Program-made: the position numbers and the translations under genes
Shown here: positions 7,072-14,920 of the stretch, piece by piece
Layout: every line of letters starts with the position of its first letter
Position numbering within the stretch: the first letter of the stretch is position 1
NCBI GenBank assembly: GCA_050260355.1
Contig: JBLNBZ010000052.1
Span: forward strand, 1 to 24,055
Direction of reading: 5' to 3'
DNA: 24,055 nt
Origin: CADEFX01 sp050260355
Lineage (GTDB): Bacteria > Pseudomonadota > Alphaproteobacteria > Rhizobiales > Hyphomicrobiaceae
Notes under the pieces: generated by a model
What the model was told of the DNA's origin: nothing
Seen by the model: only the letters and a program-made list of their open reading frames with translations
Database searches by the model: none

Positions 7072-7545
7072 ATGGCCAAGAACAGGATTTGCCTGTGGTA
7101 CGATAAGGATGCCGAGGCTGCTGCCCGCTTCTACGCCGAGACATTTCCCGACAGTGCGGTGGGTGCCATCCACCGTGCACCCAGCGACTACCCGTCCGGC
7201 AAGCAGGGCGACGTGCTGACGGTCGAATTCACAGTCGCCGGCATACCCTGTCTCGGCCTCAACGGCGGTCCGGCGTTCAAGCACAACGAAGCCTTTTCGT
7301 TCCAGATCGCCACCGACGATCAGCAAGAGACCGACCGCTATTGGAACGCCATCGTCGGCAATGGCGGCCAGGAGAGCGCTTGCGGCTGGTGCAAGGACAA
7401 ATGGGGCGTCTCCTGGCAAATCACGCCGCGCGTCCTGACCGAGGCGCTGGCGGCCGGCGGCGATGAAGCAAAGCGCGCGTTCGATGCGATGATGGGCATG
7501 AAGAAGATCGACGTTGCCGCGATCAAGGCGGCGCGGCGCGGCTGA
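7072..7545 (+). CDS. VOC-superfamily PhnB-like protein
   Basis: The 157-residue protein fits the PhnB/3-demethylubiquinone-9 3-methyltransferase-like family of the vicinal oxygen chelate fold. It has ICLWYDKDAEAAARFYAETFPDS at the N-terminus, VEFTVAGIPCLGLNGGP in the middle, and the hallmark CGWCKDKWGVSWQITP near residue 115. These proteins are often annotated as methyltransferases or glyoxalase-like, but no reaction can be assigned from sequence. The ATG at 7072 has GAGAGG about seven bases upstream; an upstream in-frame start at 7015 lacks one and adds unconserved residues. It is single, divergent from the PRC-barrel gene. Confidence 0.8.
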   Translation: MAKNRICLWYDKDAEAAARFYAETFPDSAVGAIHRAPSDYPSGKQGDVLTVEFTVAGIPCLGLNGGPAFKHNEAFSFQIATDDQQETDRYWNAIVGNGGQESACGWCKDKWGVSWQITPRVLTEALAAGGDEAKRAFDAMMGMKKIDVAAIKAARRG

Positions 7546-7873
7546 CGCTTCATCGCAAGAACTTCCAGCATTGCTGCGGTACCCGCCTGATTGCCCCGCA
7601 CTGCGCTGCCGTTAACCACCGGCGGAGACTCTACGAGCCTGTGTGAACACACCGCCTGCTTTGCCGGCGCACTGCACGGTTCCCGCGAGACAACGCAGGA
7701 GGGTCGGTTCTACCTTGCCATCTGACGACAGCGACTGATCGCCTATGTTCGGCAAAGCGTATTGGCGGTCAGCTAATAGCCATGATCAAGCCCATATTCG
7801 GGGCTTTCTGGCATTCGGCAAAAAAGCGGTTGAAGCACCCCTGGGAACGGCCGCGATAGCGGTCGACAACGAA
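7546..7873. other. Intergenic region before the type III PKS gene
   Basis: About 330 bases without a supported gene. The polyketide synthase frame is open back to an ATG at 7745, so its last 130 bases could be coding, but the residues there do not resemble the family. I see no convincing terminator or sigma-70 promoter. Confidence 0.4.
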
Positions 7874-8941
7874 ATGCTCAAAGCGGCCTCAGATCAGCCA
7901 AGCGTTCAAATCTGCGGCATCGCCTCGGCAGTGCCCGAATATTGCATCGACCAGTCCGTCACGCGCGATATCGTCCTCGCTAACGCGCCGGAATTCTGCA
8001 GCCACGCAGCTCTTTTTCAGAACACGGGGGTGAAGACGCGTTTCTCGTGTGTGCCGGTGGAGTGGCACCTGGAAGCGCAGGGATGGTCCTCGCGAGCCAC
8101 TGTATTTCGTACGGCCGCCGTCAAGCTGCTCGAGGACGTAGCGCGACAATGCACCGACCAAGCTGGCATTGCTCTGGATGAGGTTGAAGCCATTGTCACT
8201 GTCTCGACAACCGGTCTTGCGGTGCCAACCCTGGACGCCATGCTGGCCAACCGCCTCGATCTTGCGGCGTCCGTGGAGCGGTTACCGATCTTCGGTCTGG
8301 GCTGTGCTGGTGGCGTGTCCGGACTTGCGCGATCCGCTCGGTTGGCGCATTCGCTGCCAGCCGGCAATGTGCTGCTCCTGGTCGTCGAGTTGTGCACGAT
8401 CAACTGCCGGACGAGCGACCGCTCGATCAAGAACTTCATTTCGGCAGCCTTGTTCGGTGACGGAGCCGCCGGCGTATTGTTGCGGCGCCAGTCAGGACGG
8501 GAGGCCTCGCGGCCGCTGGCTCGCATCGTCGCCGCAGGTGAGCACATGTGGCGCCAAACCGAGGACATGATGGGCTGGTCGATTGAGAACGATGGCTTCG
8601 GCGTCGTTTTGAGCCCGGACATTCCGAGGTGTGCGCGGCATGAGCTCCGCCCCGCGTTGGACAGCTTCCTTGCTCGACATGGTCTGGCTCTGGACGACCT
8701 CGACGGAGTCATCCTGCATCCGGGAGGGCGCAAGGTGCTCGAGGCTGTCGAGGGTGCTCTCGAATTGCCGCATCAAGCGCTGAAGCACGCTTGGGACATC
8801 CTTGCCGAATACGGCAACATGTCGTCGCCGACGGCATTGTTTGTTCTCGAGCGCACGTTGTCGTTTGGCGCAACTGGTCGTCACCTCTTGATTGCACTCG
8901 GGCCAGGTTTCACGGTCTCGTTCTGCCTCGTTGATCTTTGA
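7874..8941 (+). CDS. Type III polyketide synthase (alkylpyrone/alkylresorcinol-type candidate)
   Basis: The 355-residue protein has the chalcone-synthase fold triad. The nucleophile Cys144 lies in FGLGCAGGVSGLARSARLA, His282 in VILHPGGRKVLEAVE, and Asn315 in WDILAEYGNMSSPTALFVL. FGDGAAGVLL and the closing ALGPGFTVSF are also standard. Bacterial members extend fatty acyl starters with malonyl-CoA to give alkylpyrones or alkylresorcinols. The partner gene, an isoprenylcysteine-methyltransferase-like protein 25 bases downstream, matches the B. subtilis BpsA-BpsB and Streptomyces SrsA-SrsB pairs. ATG 7874 gives the usual family length; neither it nor ATG 7745 has a clear Shine-Dalgarno, so the start is uncertain. 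The starter substrate cannot be read from sequence. Confidence 0.85.
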   Translation: MLKAASDQPSVQICGIASAVPEYCIDQSVTRDIVLANAPEFCSHAALFQNTGVKTRFSCVPVEWHLEAQGWSSRATVFRTAAVKLLEDVARQCTDQAGIALDEVEAIVTVSTTGLAVPTLDAMLANRLDLAASVERLPIFGLGCAGGVSGLARSARLAHSLPAGNVLLLVVELCTINCRTSDRSIKNFISAALFGDGAAGVLLRRQSGREASRPLARIVAAGEHMWRQTEDMMGWSIENDGFGVVLSPDIPRCARHELRPALDSFLARHGLALDDLDGVILHPGGRKVLEAVEGALELPHQALKHAWDILAEYGNMSSPTALFVLERTLSFGATGRHLLIALGPGFTVSFCLVDL

Positions 8942-8966
8942 CTCCCGCTTTCTGAGAGGGCATGCC

Positions 8967-9497
8967 GTGACGGACTTTGCCGCCTCAATCACCATCCTTT
9001 CATTTGTGACCGCGCAGAGGTTGGCCGAGCTGGTGTACGCGCGCCGCAACGAGCTGCGGCTCAGGGCGCGAGGGGGACGGGAGTATGCGGCGGAGCATTA
9101 CTGGCTGATCGTAGCTTTGCACGGAGCTTGGCTGGGCGGGCTCTGGCTGACATCGATCGGAAGGTCACCAAGTCTGTTCTGGCTCGGCACGTTCATATTC
9201 TTGCAGGCGCTGCGGCTTTGGGTGCTGGTTACGCTCAAGGAGCGTTGGACGACGCGCATCATCGTCCTCCCGGACGTCGCCCTGATCACTGAAGGGCCCT
9301 ATCGCTTCATGCGCCACCCCAACTACGCAATCGTCGCGGCAGAAATCCTGGTGCTTCCACTGGTATTTGGACTCTACGCGTATGGCATCGCATTCACCTT
9401 GGCCAACGCCGGAATTCTCGCCATCCGCATCCGCGCGGAAACTCTTGCGTTGCAACGCGCGGCATCGCCATCGACCGAGCTCAGCCGAAAAGCCTGA
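8967..9497 (+). CDS. Isoprenylcysteine carboxyl methyltransferase-like membrane O-methyltransferase
   Basis: The 176-residue protein has four to five hydrophobic segments and the family motif EGPYRFMRHPNY followed by AAEILVLPLVFG, which forms the SAM-binding part in this family. With a type III PKS partner it probably methylates the hydroxyl of an alkylpyrone or resorcinol, as known for BpsB (YpbQ) and SrsB; that role is inferred from the pairing. The start is GTG 8967, with GAGAGGG six bases upstream. The ATG at 8962 is followed by an in-frame stop after two codons. The gene ends 54 bases before the convergent acyl-CoA ligase. Confidence 0.82.
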   Translation: MTDFAASITILSFVTAQRLAELVYARRNELRLRARGGREYAAEHYWLIVALHGAWLGGLWLTSIGRSPSLFWLGTFIFLQALRLWVLVTLKERWTTRIIVLPDVALITEGPYRFMRHPNYAIVAAEILVLPLVFGLYAYGIAFTLANAGILAIRIRAETLALQRAASPSTELSRKA

Positions 9498-9550
9498 CCC
9501 GCAATATTGTTGCCGGCCGCTGATCGGGCCCAAACCGGTGAAGCTGCGTC

Positions 9551-11185
9551 TCACCGCGCGGCCTTTTGGGCGTCAGCCTCCTCGATACGCCGCGACAGAA
9601 TGAACCGCTGCAACTTGCCGGTTGCGGTGAAGGGCAGCTCATCGAGGATCTCCAGCCGCTCCGGAAGCTTGTAATCCGCCACCTGCCCCTTGAGATACCC
9701 GACCATTTCCTCGAGGGTCACGCTTTCGCCCGTCTTCGGGATCACGCACAGGCAGTTGCGCTCGCCCAATCGAGTGTCTTTGACGCCGATGACCGCCGCA
9801 TGCAGCACCTTGGGGTGGGTGTAGAGAATCTCCTCGACCTCCCGCGGAAAGAACTTCTTGCCGCCGCGGTTGATGATCTCCTTGTTGCGCCCGACGATGC
9901 GCACGTTCTTTTCAGCATCGGCGTAGACGCCCAGATCGCCGCTTCTGAACCAGCCATCGGCGGTAAAGCCTTCCTCGTTGGCTTTGGGATTGTTGTGATA
10001 GCCCAAATGCACGGTGGGTCCCCAAGCGGCGATCTCGCCAGGCTCACCGGGCCCCACGTCTCGACCTGCCTCGTCGATCAGCCTGAGCTTCATGCCCTCG
10101 ACGCAACGCCCGATGGTGCCGTTGACGCGTTCCGGGTCGTCGGTGAACCGGGTGTACGTATGATAGCCATCCTCGAGCATGCCGTAGAGCTCGATCAGGC
10201 GCCCCTTCATGCGGCGGTTGAACTCGCGCAGCGTCTCAACCGGGCACGACGCTCCGCCGGTGATGACGACACGCAGCGAGGACAGATCATAGCGATCAAG
10301 ATCCGGCTCGTTCAGCATGGCAATGATCGAGGCCGGCGCAGTCGAGATCTTCGTCACGCGCTCGCGCTCGATGAGCTGCAGCGCTGCCTTACCGGAGAAG
10401 CGGTCGAGCAGCACGACCTTCGCGCCGAGCATGAGAGCTTGAACCAGCTCGAGATAACCCCAGTTGAGGCCGATCGGCAGATAGATGAGAAACACATCGT
10501 CGGCGGTACAGCGCATGTCGCGAGCGTTGAAGCGGCATGCTGGCAGCGTCGTATTGAAGGAATGCAGCACGCACTTCGGATTACCGGTTGTTCCCGAAGT
10601 GAAGGCCATGCGGAAGACATCGTTGGCGCCCATGCGCACACGGGCATCCGGCGCGAGCGGCGCGGTACGTGCGAGCCCGTCGGGAAGCGAGAGCGTGTCA
10701 GCGCCGGCTTGACCGTCTGCCACGATCACAATTCTCAAGTCCGGCAGACCTGGCTGCAGCGAACGCACCATCGCCGGATAGTCGAAGCCCTTGAATGACG
10801 TGGGACACACATACGCCCGCGACTTGGAAAAGCGCAGAATGTAGTCGACCTCACGAGCACGAAAGTCAGGATTGATCTTGTTTGCAACCGCGCCGATGAG
10901 CTCGAGCGCAAAGAACACGTACGCGAACTCCACCCAGTTGGGGAGCTGCAGCGTCACCACATCGCCTGCGCCGATGCCCTGCGCCTTGAGAAAAGCCGCG
11001 GTTCGATCAATCCTGTCTTTCAGTGCGGAATATGTGACGCGAACCTTGGGATCGACGACGGCCTCGCGGTCGGGGTGGGCGGCCACGCGCTCCGACAGCA
11101 GGTCGTAGAACGTCTCCTGACGCCAATCGCCTGACCGCGTGAACTCTTCGATTATTTGTGGGCTCAGTCGGGTCTGGAACGTCAT
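9551..11185 (-). CDS. AMP-forming acyl-CoA ligase
   Basis: This 544-residue ANL-superfamily enzyme carries the phosphate-binding A3 loop FTSGTTGNPKCVLHS (residues 195-209), the A8 hinge region GWFRSGDLGVYAD with GRNKE, and the C-terminal catalytic lysine motif PFTATGKLQRF. It would convert a carboxylic acid, ATP and CoA to an acyl-CoA. The A5 motif is YGMLEDG (334-340), where Thr of the usual YGxTE is Leu337. It resembles ligases for alicyclic or aromatic acids more than long-chain fatty acyl-CoA ligases, but the substrate is not clear. ATG 11185 is preceded by GAGGAA. It is divergent from the crotonase-SDR genes across a 180-base region with an inverted repeat, pointing to joint control. Confidence 0.85.
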   Translation of the reverse strand: MTFQTRLSPQIIEEFTRSGDWRQETFYDLLSERVAAHPDREAVVDPKVRVTYSALKDRIDRTAAFLKAQGIGAGDVVTLQLPNWVEFAYVFFALELIGAVANKINPDFRAREVDYILRFSKSRAYVCPTSFKGFDYPAMVRSLQPGLPDLRIVIVADGQAGADTLSLPDGLARTAPLAPDARVRMGANDVFRMAFTSGTTGNPKCVLHSFNTTLPACRFNARDMRCTADDVFLIYLPIGLNWGYLELVQALMLGAKVVLLDRFSGKAALQLIERERVTKISTAPASIIAMLNEPDLDRYDLSSLRVVITGGASCPVETLREFNRRMKGRLIELYGMLEDGYHTYTRFTDDPERVNGTIGRCVEGMKLRLIDEAGRDVGPGEPGEIAAWGPTVHLGYHNNPKANEEGFTADGWFRSGDLGVYADAEKNVRIVGRNKEIINRGGKKFFPREVEEILYTHPKVLHAAVIGVKDTRLGERNCLCVIPKTGESVTLEEMVGYLKGQVADYKLPERLEILDELPFTATGKLQRFILSRRIEEADAQKAAR

Positions 11186-11285
11186 CGTTTCCTCGCTGGG
11201 AGCTCCCGCGCGCTTTGCCTTGCCAGGCCTTATTCCGCAAGCGTTGTCGCGGTCGAGCACATATTTTCCGTTGTCTCCTTCGCAG

Positions 11286-11311
11286 AGCCGATGTTGAGTT
11301 GTCCATCGGCT
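11286..11311. promoter_or_regulatory. Inverted repeat in the ligase/crotonase divergent promoter
   Basis: AGCCGATG-N10-CATCGGCT is a perfect 8-bp dyad midway between the starts of the ligase (11185) and the crotonase (11366). Its centre-to-centre spacing of 18 bases suits a dimeric regulator such as a TetR, GntR or LysR-type protein. No regulator gene is adjacent, so its binding protein is unknown. Confidence 0.5.
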
Positions 11312-11365
11312 TGCCGCCTTCGATCAAGGCACAATCCGCCCGCGACGCTCAAGGAGGAATATGCG

Positions 11366-12175
11366 ATGTCGGTCGATTACAGCCATTACAAGGCCCTCAA
11401 GTTCAATCGGCCGAAGCCCAGGCTCCTCGAGGTCATTCTTTCGCAGCCGGGCAAGCTCAACGCGCTCAACGCCGACGGCCATCGCGAGCTTGCCGAAGTG
11501 TGGCGCGATATCGACAAGGACACCAGCGTCGACGTCGTTCTCTTGCGCGGAGATGGCAACGTCTACTCGGCCGGCGGCGATCTGAAGCTCGTTGAGGGCA
11601 TGGCCAACGACTGGAAGACGCGCATGCGGGCTTGGAAGGAGGCCAACGATATCGTCTACAACGTCATCAATTGCTCCAAGCCCACCGTCGCCGCCATCGA
11701 GCGCGTGGCGGTCGGAGCGGGGCTCGCGGCAGCGATGATGACGGATATCACGGTAGTCGGTCGCAACGCGCGGATCATCGATGGACATACGAAGCTCGGC
11801 GTTGCTGCCGGCGACCACGCCGCGATCATCTGGCCATTGCTGTGCGGCATGGCCAAGGCCAAGTACTATCTCATGCTCTGCGAAACGGTCACCGGCGAGG
11901 AGGCCGAGCGCATCGGGCTCGTCTCCATGGCCGTCGACGACGACAAGGTGATCGAGACAGCGATGGGCGTGTGCGACAAGCTTCTGGCTGGCGCGCAGGT
12001 GGCGATCCGTTTCACCAAGCATTCGCTCAATAACTGGTTGCGCATGGCAGGCCCGACATTCGATGCCTCGCTTGCGCTCGAGTTCATGGGGTTCGGTGGG
12101 CCGGAGCTGGCAGAGGGCCACAAGGCGCTCACCGAAAAGCGCAAGCCGGCCTTTCCTCCCGGCAGCCCGTACTAA
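11366..12175 (+). CDS. Crotonase-fold enzyme (enoyl-CoA hydratase/isomerase family), atypical active site
   Basis: The 269-residue protein has the crotonase oxyanion-hole motif YSAGGDLK (67-74) and the second motif ERVAVGAGLAAAMMTD (112-127). In enoyl-CoA hydratase the two catalytic glutamates occupy GGGCELA and the PE of a later loop; here the corresponding positions read Ala121 and His141, while Asp150 sits in GVAAGDHAA. An Asp near this position is used by some hydrolytic or dehalogenating members of the superfamily, so simple hydration is doubtful. ATG 11366 has AAGGAGGA nine bases upstream; it sits nine bases from the SDR gene. Confidence 0.8.
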   Translation: MSVDYSHYKALKFNRPKPRLLEVILSQPGKLNALNADGHRELAEVWRDIDKDTSVDVVLLRGDGNVYSAGGDLKLVEGMANDWKTRMRAWKEANDIVYNVINCSKPTVAAIERVAVGAGLAAAMMTDITVVGRNARIIDGHTKLGVAAGDHAAIIWPLLCGMAKAKYYLMLCETVTGEEAERIGLVSMAVDDDKVIETAMGVCDKLLAGAQVAIRFTKHSLNNWLRMAGPTFDASLALEFMGFGGPELAEGHKALTEKRKPAFPPGSPY

Positions 12176-12184
12176 GAGGCCACG

Positions 12185-12952
12185 ATGACCGAATTCGCAG
12201 GCAAGGTTGCACTCATCACGGGAGGCAGCCGCGGCGTAGGCCGCGCCGCGGCCCACGAATTTGCGCGACGGGGTGCCGACGTGGCGATCGTCTTCAAGTC
12301 CAGTCGGGATCTCGCCGACAAGGTGACGAGCGAGATTCGTTCGCGCGGTGTGAAGTGTCTTGCCCTGCAGGCCGATCTTGCCGATGCGGATGCGACGCGG
12401 CGCGCCTTTGAGAGGGCGGTGGGCGAGTTGGGACGCCTCGATGTGCTGGTGCACTCGGCCGGTGCTCAGGTGAGCTGGCGGCCCGTGCGCGAGCACGATC
12501 CCAAGATTTGGGCCGATTTCATTGCCAACGATCTGGTCGGCGGGTTCAATGCCATCCAGCAGGCCGTGCGCCATATGCGCACTGCCAAGAGCGGCGTCAT
12601 CATCGCCATCTCCTCCATCGCCTCGCAGATGTGCCAGTCGCGCAATTCGCAAGGAGCCGCTGCCAAGGCTGGTCTGGAGGCCCTGATCCGCGTTGTGGCG
12701 CGTGAGGAGGCGCGTTCCGGCATCCGCGCCAATGCAATCCCCATCGGTCTGACCGACACAGAGCAGACGCAGGAAGCGATGGCTCAGTGGGGACCGGAAG
12801 CGGCCAAGAAGGTCGTCGAAGCCATCCCTCTTGGCCGCATCGGCCGGCCTGAAGAGGTCGCTAAGCTCTGCGCTTTTCTGGCGAGCGAGGACGCGAGCTA
12901 TATCACTGGTAAGGTGATCCAGCTCGACGGCGGCCAGATTATCTGCGGATGA
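12185..12952 (+). CDS. SDR-fold oxidoreductase lacking the catalytic tyrosine
   Basis: The 255-residue protein is a classical-length SDR: cofactor loop TGGSRGVG (12-19), conserved Asn115, the catalytic Ser144 in ISSIAS, Lys161, and the C-terminal ASEDASYITGKVIQLDGG. The YxxxK motif, however, reads GAAAK, with Gly157 where the catalytic Tyr should be. The NNAG motif is VHSAG. It may bind NAD(P)(H) but is unlikely to work by the normal proton relay; a dead, regulatory or altered-chemistry enzyme is possible. It follows the crotonase after nine bases, so both are probably one transcript. Confidence 0.85.
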   Translation: MTEFAGKVALITGGSRGVGRAAAHEFARRGADVAIVFKSSRDLADKVTSEIRSRGVKCLALQADLADADATRRAFERAVGELGRLDVLVHSAGAQVSWRPVREHDPKIWADFIANDLVGGFNAIQQAVRHMRTAKSGVIIAISSIASQMCQSRNSQGAAAKAGLEALIRVVAREEARSGIRANAIPIGLTDTEQTQEAMAQWGPEAAKKVVEAIPLGRIGRPEEVAKLCAFLASEDASYITGKVIQLDGGQIICG

Positions 12953-13045
12953 CACCCCCAGCACAACGCGCGTGCTCGCCCCGCTTCGGCTCCCGAGCCT
13001 TTCGCTTCACGGCACGCCCGATCTGTAGCTATATTACGCGTGAGA

Positions 13046-13061
13046 AGGCGCAAAAGCGCCT
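13046..13061 (+). promoter_or_regulatory. Leader hairpin before the cupin gene
   Basis: AGGCGC-AAAA-GCGCCT forms a perfect 6-bp stem with a tetraloop, ending about ten bases before the Shine-Dalgarno CGGAGG of the cupin gene. A TATATT element just upstream (13030-13035) may be a -10. The hairpin could stabilise the 5' end or be an operator. Confidence 0.35.
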
Positions 13062-13085
13062 AACCGAGCCACCGGAGGAAACGCA

Positions 13086-13499
13086 ATGACCAAGACGACA
13101 TGGAGTTTCGTGCACAACAAGGCGACCGACGCCACGTGGACGCCGGGCCTGCGCGAGATCTTCGAGTACCGCGATCTCGGCATCAAGGACGGCACCAAGG
13201 GCGACTTTGTCGCTCATCTGATCCGTCATAACGGCAAGAAGACCAAGGACGAGGTGCAGCAGTGGCACGTCCACGACTGCACCTTCCAACTCGTCTATGT
13301 TCTGAACGGCTGGGCCACGTTCGAATACGACGGACAGGGTCAGAAGACCATCCGCAGGGGCGACTGCATTCTTCAAGTTCCTGGCATCAAGCATCGTGAG
13401 ATTGCCTGCTCGGAGGATTTCGAGGTCCTCGAGATCGTCTCACCCGCGAATTTCGCCACCCGCATCGTCGAAGCGCCGAAAGCCGACGCTGCCGAGTAA
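13086..13499 (+). CDS. Single-domain cupin protein
   Basis: The 137-residue protein shows cupin motif 1 as WHVHDCTFQLVYVLNG (60-75) and motif 2 as RRGDCILQVPGIKH (90-103). Likely metal ligands are His61, His63, Gln68 and His103; Gln68 replaces the usual Glu. It could be a small dioxygenase, isomerase or binding protein; no substrate can be read. A strong Shine-Dalgarno CGGAGGAAA precedes ATG 13086. It lies between the SDR and the transporter operon on the same strand, so it probably belongs to the same catabolic unit. Confidence 0.8.
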   Translation: MTKTTWSFVHNKATDATWTPGLREIFEYRDLGIKDGTKGDFVAHLIRHNGKKTKDEVQQWHVHDCTFQLVYVLNGWATFEYDGQGQKTIRRGDCILQVPGIKHREIACSEDFEVLEIVSPANFATRIVEAPKADAAE

Positions 13500-13616
13500 G
13501 CGCGCAGGCCTCACGATGGAGACGCCGCGCTGCGTCGGATCAGTTCCAAGTTCTCAAAAGCATGACCAAGCGGCAGCAGCACCTGAAGGCGGCCGCAGAT
13601 GGGAGGAGATTAGGCA

Positions 13617-14834
13617 ATGACCAGGAAGATTGGCTTTTCGCGTCGGCGGCTGATGAAGGGCGCCGCATCGGCCTCGATGGTAACGCTGGCGGCTCCAATG
13701 ATTGCGCGGCGCGCATTCGCGGCTGCACCGATCAAGATCGGACTGCCGTTGGCGCTGACGGGGCCCCTCGCCTCGGTTGGCACTCAGCAGAAGCGCGGGG
13801 CGGAGCTGTACGCCAAGCTGCAGAACGCCAAAGGCGGGATCAACGGCTCTCCCATCGAGCTGCTGATCGAGGACACGGCTGGCAATCCGGCCAACTGCGT
13901 ACGCAAGGCGCAGGAGATGGTGGAGCGGCAGAATTGCCGCCTGCTCACAGGCATCACGCTCTCCTCGGAGGCGCTGGCCATCGTGCCCAAGCTGGCTGAG
14001 TGGAACACAATCTTCATCTCGTCCGACAATGGCGACGGCCGCCTCACGGCCGAGTCGTTCGTTCCGAACTTCTTCCGCGCCAACATCTCAGGCCCCATGG
14101 GGACGCGCGCCGTCTCGCTTTATCTGCGCGAGTCGAAGCTGCAGAATTTCTATGCGATCGGCCTCGACTACGCCTGGGGGCACAACAGCGTTCAAGTGTT
14201 CGAGGACGAGGTGAAGCGCGCCAAGAAGAACTTCATCGGCAAAGTGTTCGCACCGACGGGCACCAAAGACTATTCGACTTACATTACAAAGCTTCGCCAG
14301 TCTGGCGCCGATGCCGTGTTCATCGTCATGCAGGGCGATGACAACAACGCGTTCCTGTCGCAGTCGCGCCAGTATCGCTTGCCGGAGAAGATGCAGCTCC
14401 TGACGGAAATCGTCGACTTGGCCAGCATCCGCGCAGTGGGCGAGGCCGCGCTCGATCTCGTGGGCTCCTCGCGCTACAGCTTCACCTACGATCACCCGCT
14501 CAACAAGGAGTTCGTTGAGCTGTGGCAGAAGGAATACGGCACGATGCCGGACACCTTCGAAGGCGAGCAATGGCAGTGCATGAAGGTGTTCCAGGCGGGC
14601 ATCGAGAAGGCCGGGACCATCGACGCCGACAAGCTGCGCCCGGCGCTCGAGACGGTCGCGCTTGAAAGCATCAAGGGCAAGATCGCCATTCGCAAGTGCG
14701 ACCACCAGGCGGTCCAGCAAGGGTTCATGGTCAAGGTCGTCAAGCGTGGAGATGCTTTGATTCCAGAGGTGATCGCGACCTATCCTGGCGAGCGCACCAC
14801 GCCGCCGTGCAACAAGATGACGTTCGACGACTGA
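13617..14834 (+). CDS. ABC transporter substrate-binding protein, branched-chain amino acid/aromatic acid type
   Basis: The 405-residue periplasmic protein begins with a twin-arginine signal (SRRRLMKGA, then a hydrophobic run and cleavage after RAFAA). The mature part starts IKIGLPLALTGPLASVG, typical of type I Leu/Ile/Val-binding folds. It continues with NAKGGINGSPIELLIEDTAGNP and DYAWGHNSVQVFEDEV. Such proteins bind amino acids but in soil bacteria often bind aromatic or alicyclic acids. The neighbouring CoA ligase suggests a carboxylic acid ligand here. Start 13617 has GGGAGGAG upstream. Permeases and ATPases follow on the same strand after a structured gap. Confidence 0.88.
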   Translation: MTRKIGFSRRRLMKGAASASMVTLAAPMIARRAFAAAPIKIGLPLALTGPLASVGTQQKRGAELYAKLQNAKGGINGSPIELLIEDTAGNPANCVRKAQEMVERQNCRLLTGITLSSEALAIVPKLAEWNTIFISSDNGDGRLTAESFVPNFFRANISGPMGTRAVSLYLRESKLQNFYAIGLDYAWGHNSVQVFEDEVKRAKKNFIGKVFAPTGTKDYSTYITKLRQSGADAVFIVMQGDDNNAFLSQSRQYRLPEKMQLLTEIVDLASIRAVGEAALDLVGSSRYSFTYDHPLNKEFVELWQKEYGTMPDTFEGEQWQCMKVFQAGIEKAGTIDADKLRPALETVALESIKGKIAIRKCDHQAVQQGFMVKVVKRGDALIPEVIATYPGERTTPPCNKMTFDD

Positions 14835-14843
14835 CGTATCGTC

Positions 14844-14891
14844 GCCCGTGCGGGCCCGCTTGCCGGCCCGCGCGGGCGGCTCGAGCCGCCC
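14844..14891 (+). promoter_or_regulatory. Two overlapping hairpins between binding-protein and permease genes
   Basis: GCCCGTGCGGGCC (14844-14856) pairs with 14865-14877 around an eight-base loop with one G-T pair. An 18-base perfect palindrome GGGCGGCTCGAGCCGCCC (14874-14891) shares four bases with it. They lie in the 86-base gap after the binding-protein stop. Structures here are known in other ABC operons to protect the upstream mRNA or reduce read-through, giving more binding protein than permease. No T-run follows. Confidence 0.55.
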
Positions 14892-14920
14892 CCTCCAAGC
14901 TGCGGTCGCCGGACCATGCA

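Noticed and set aside
9566..10798. 410-codon open frame on the plus strand
   Set aside because: It is antisense to the acyl-CoA ligase, whose ANL motifs are clear; this frame shows no recognisable domain and reflects high-GC codon bias.
11324..12964. 546-codon open frame on the minus strand
   Set aside because: It runs antisense through both the crotonase and SDR genes, including their boundary, and has no recognisable motif.
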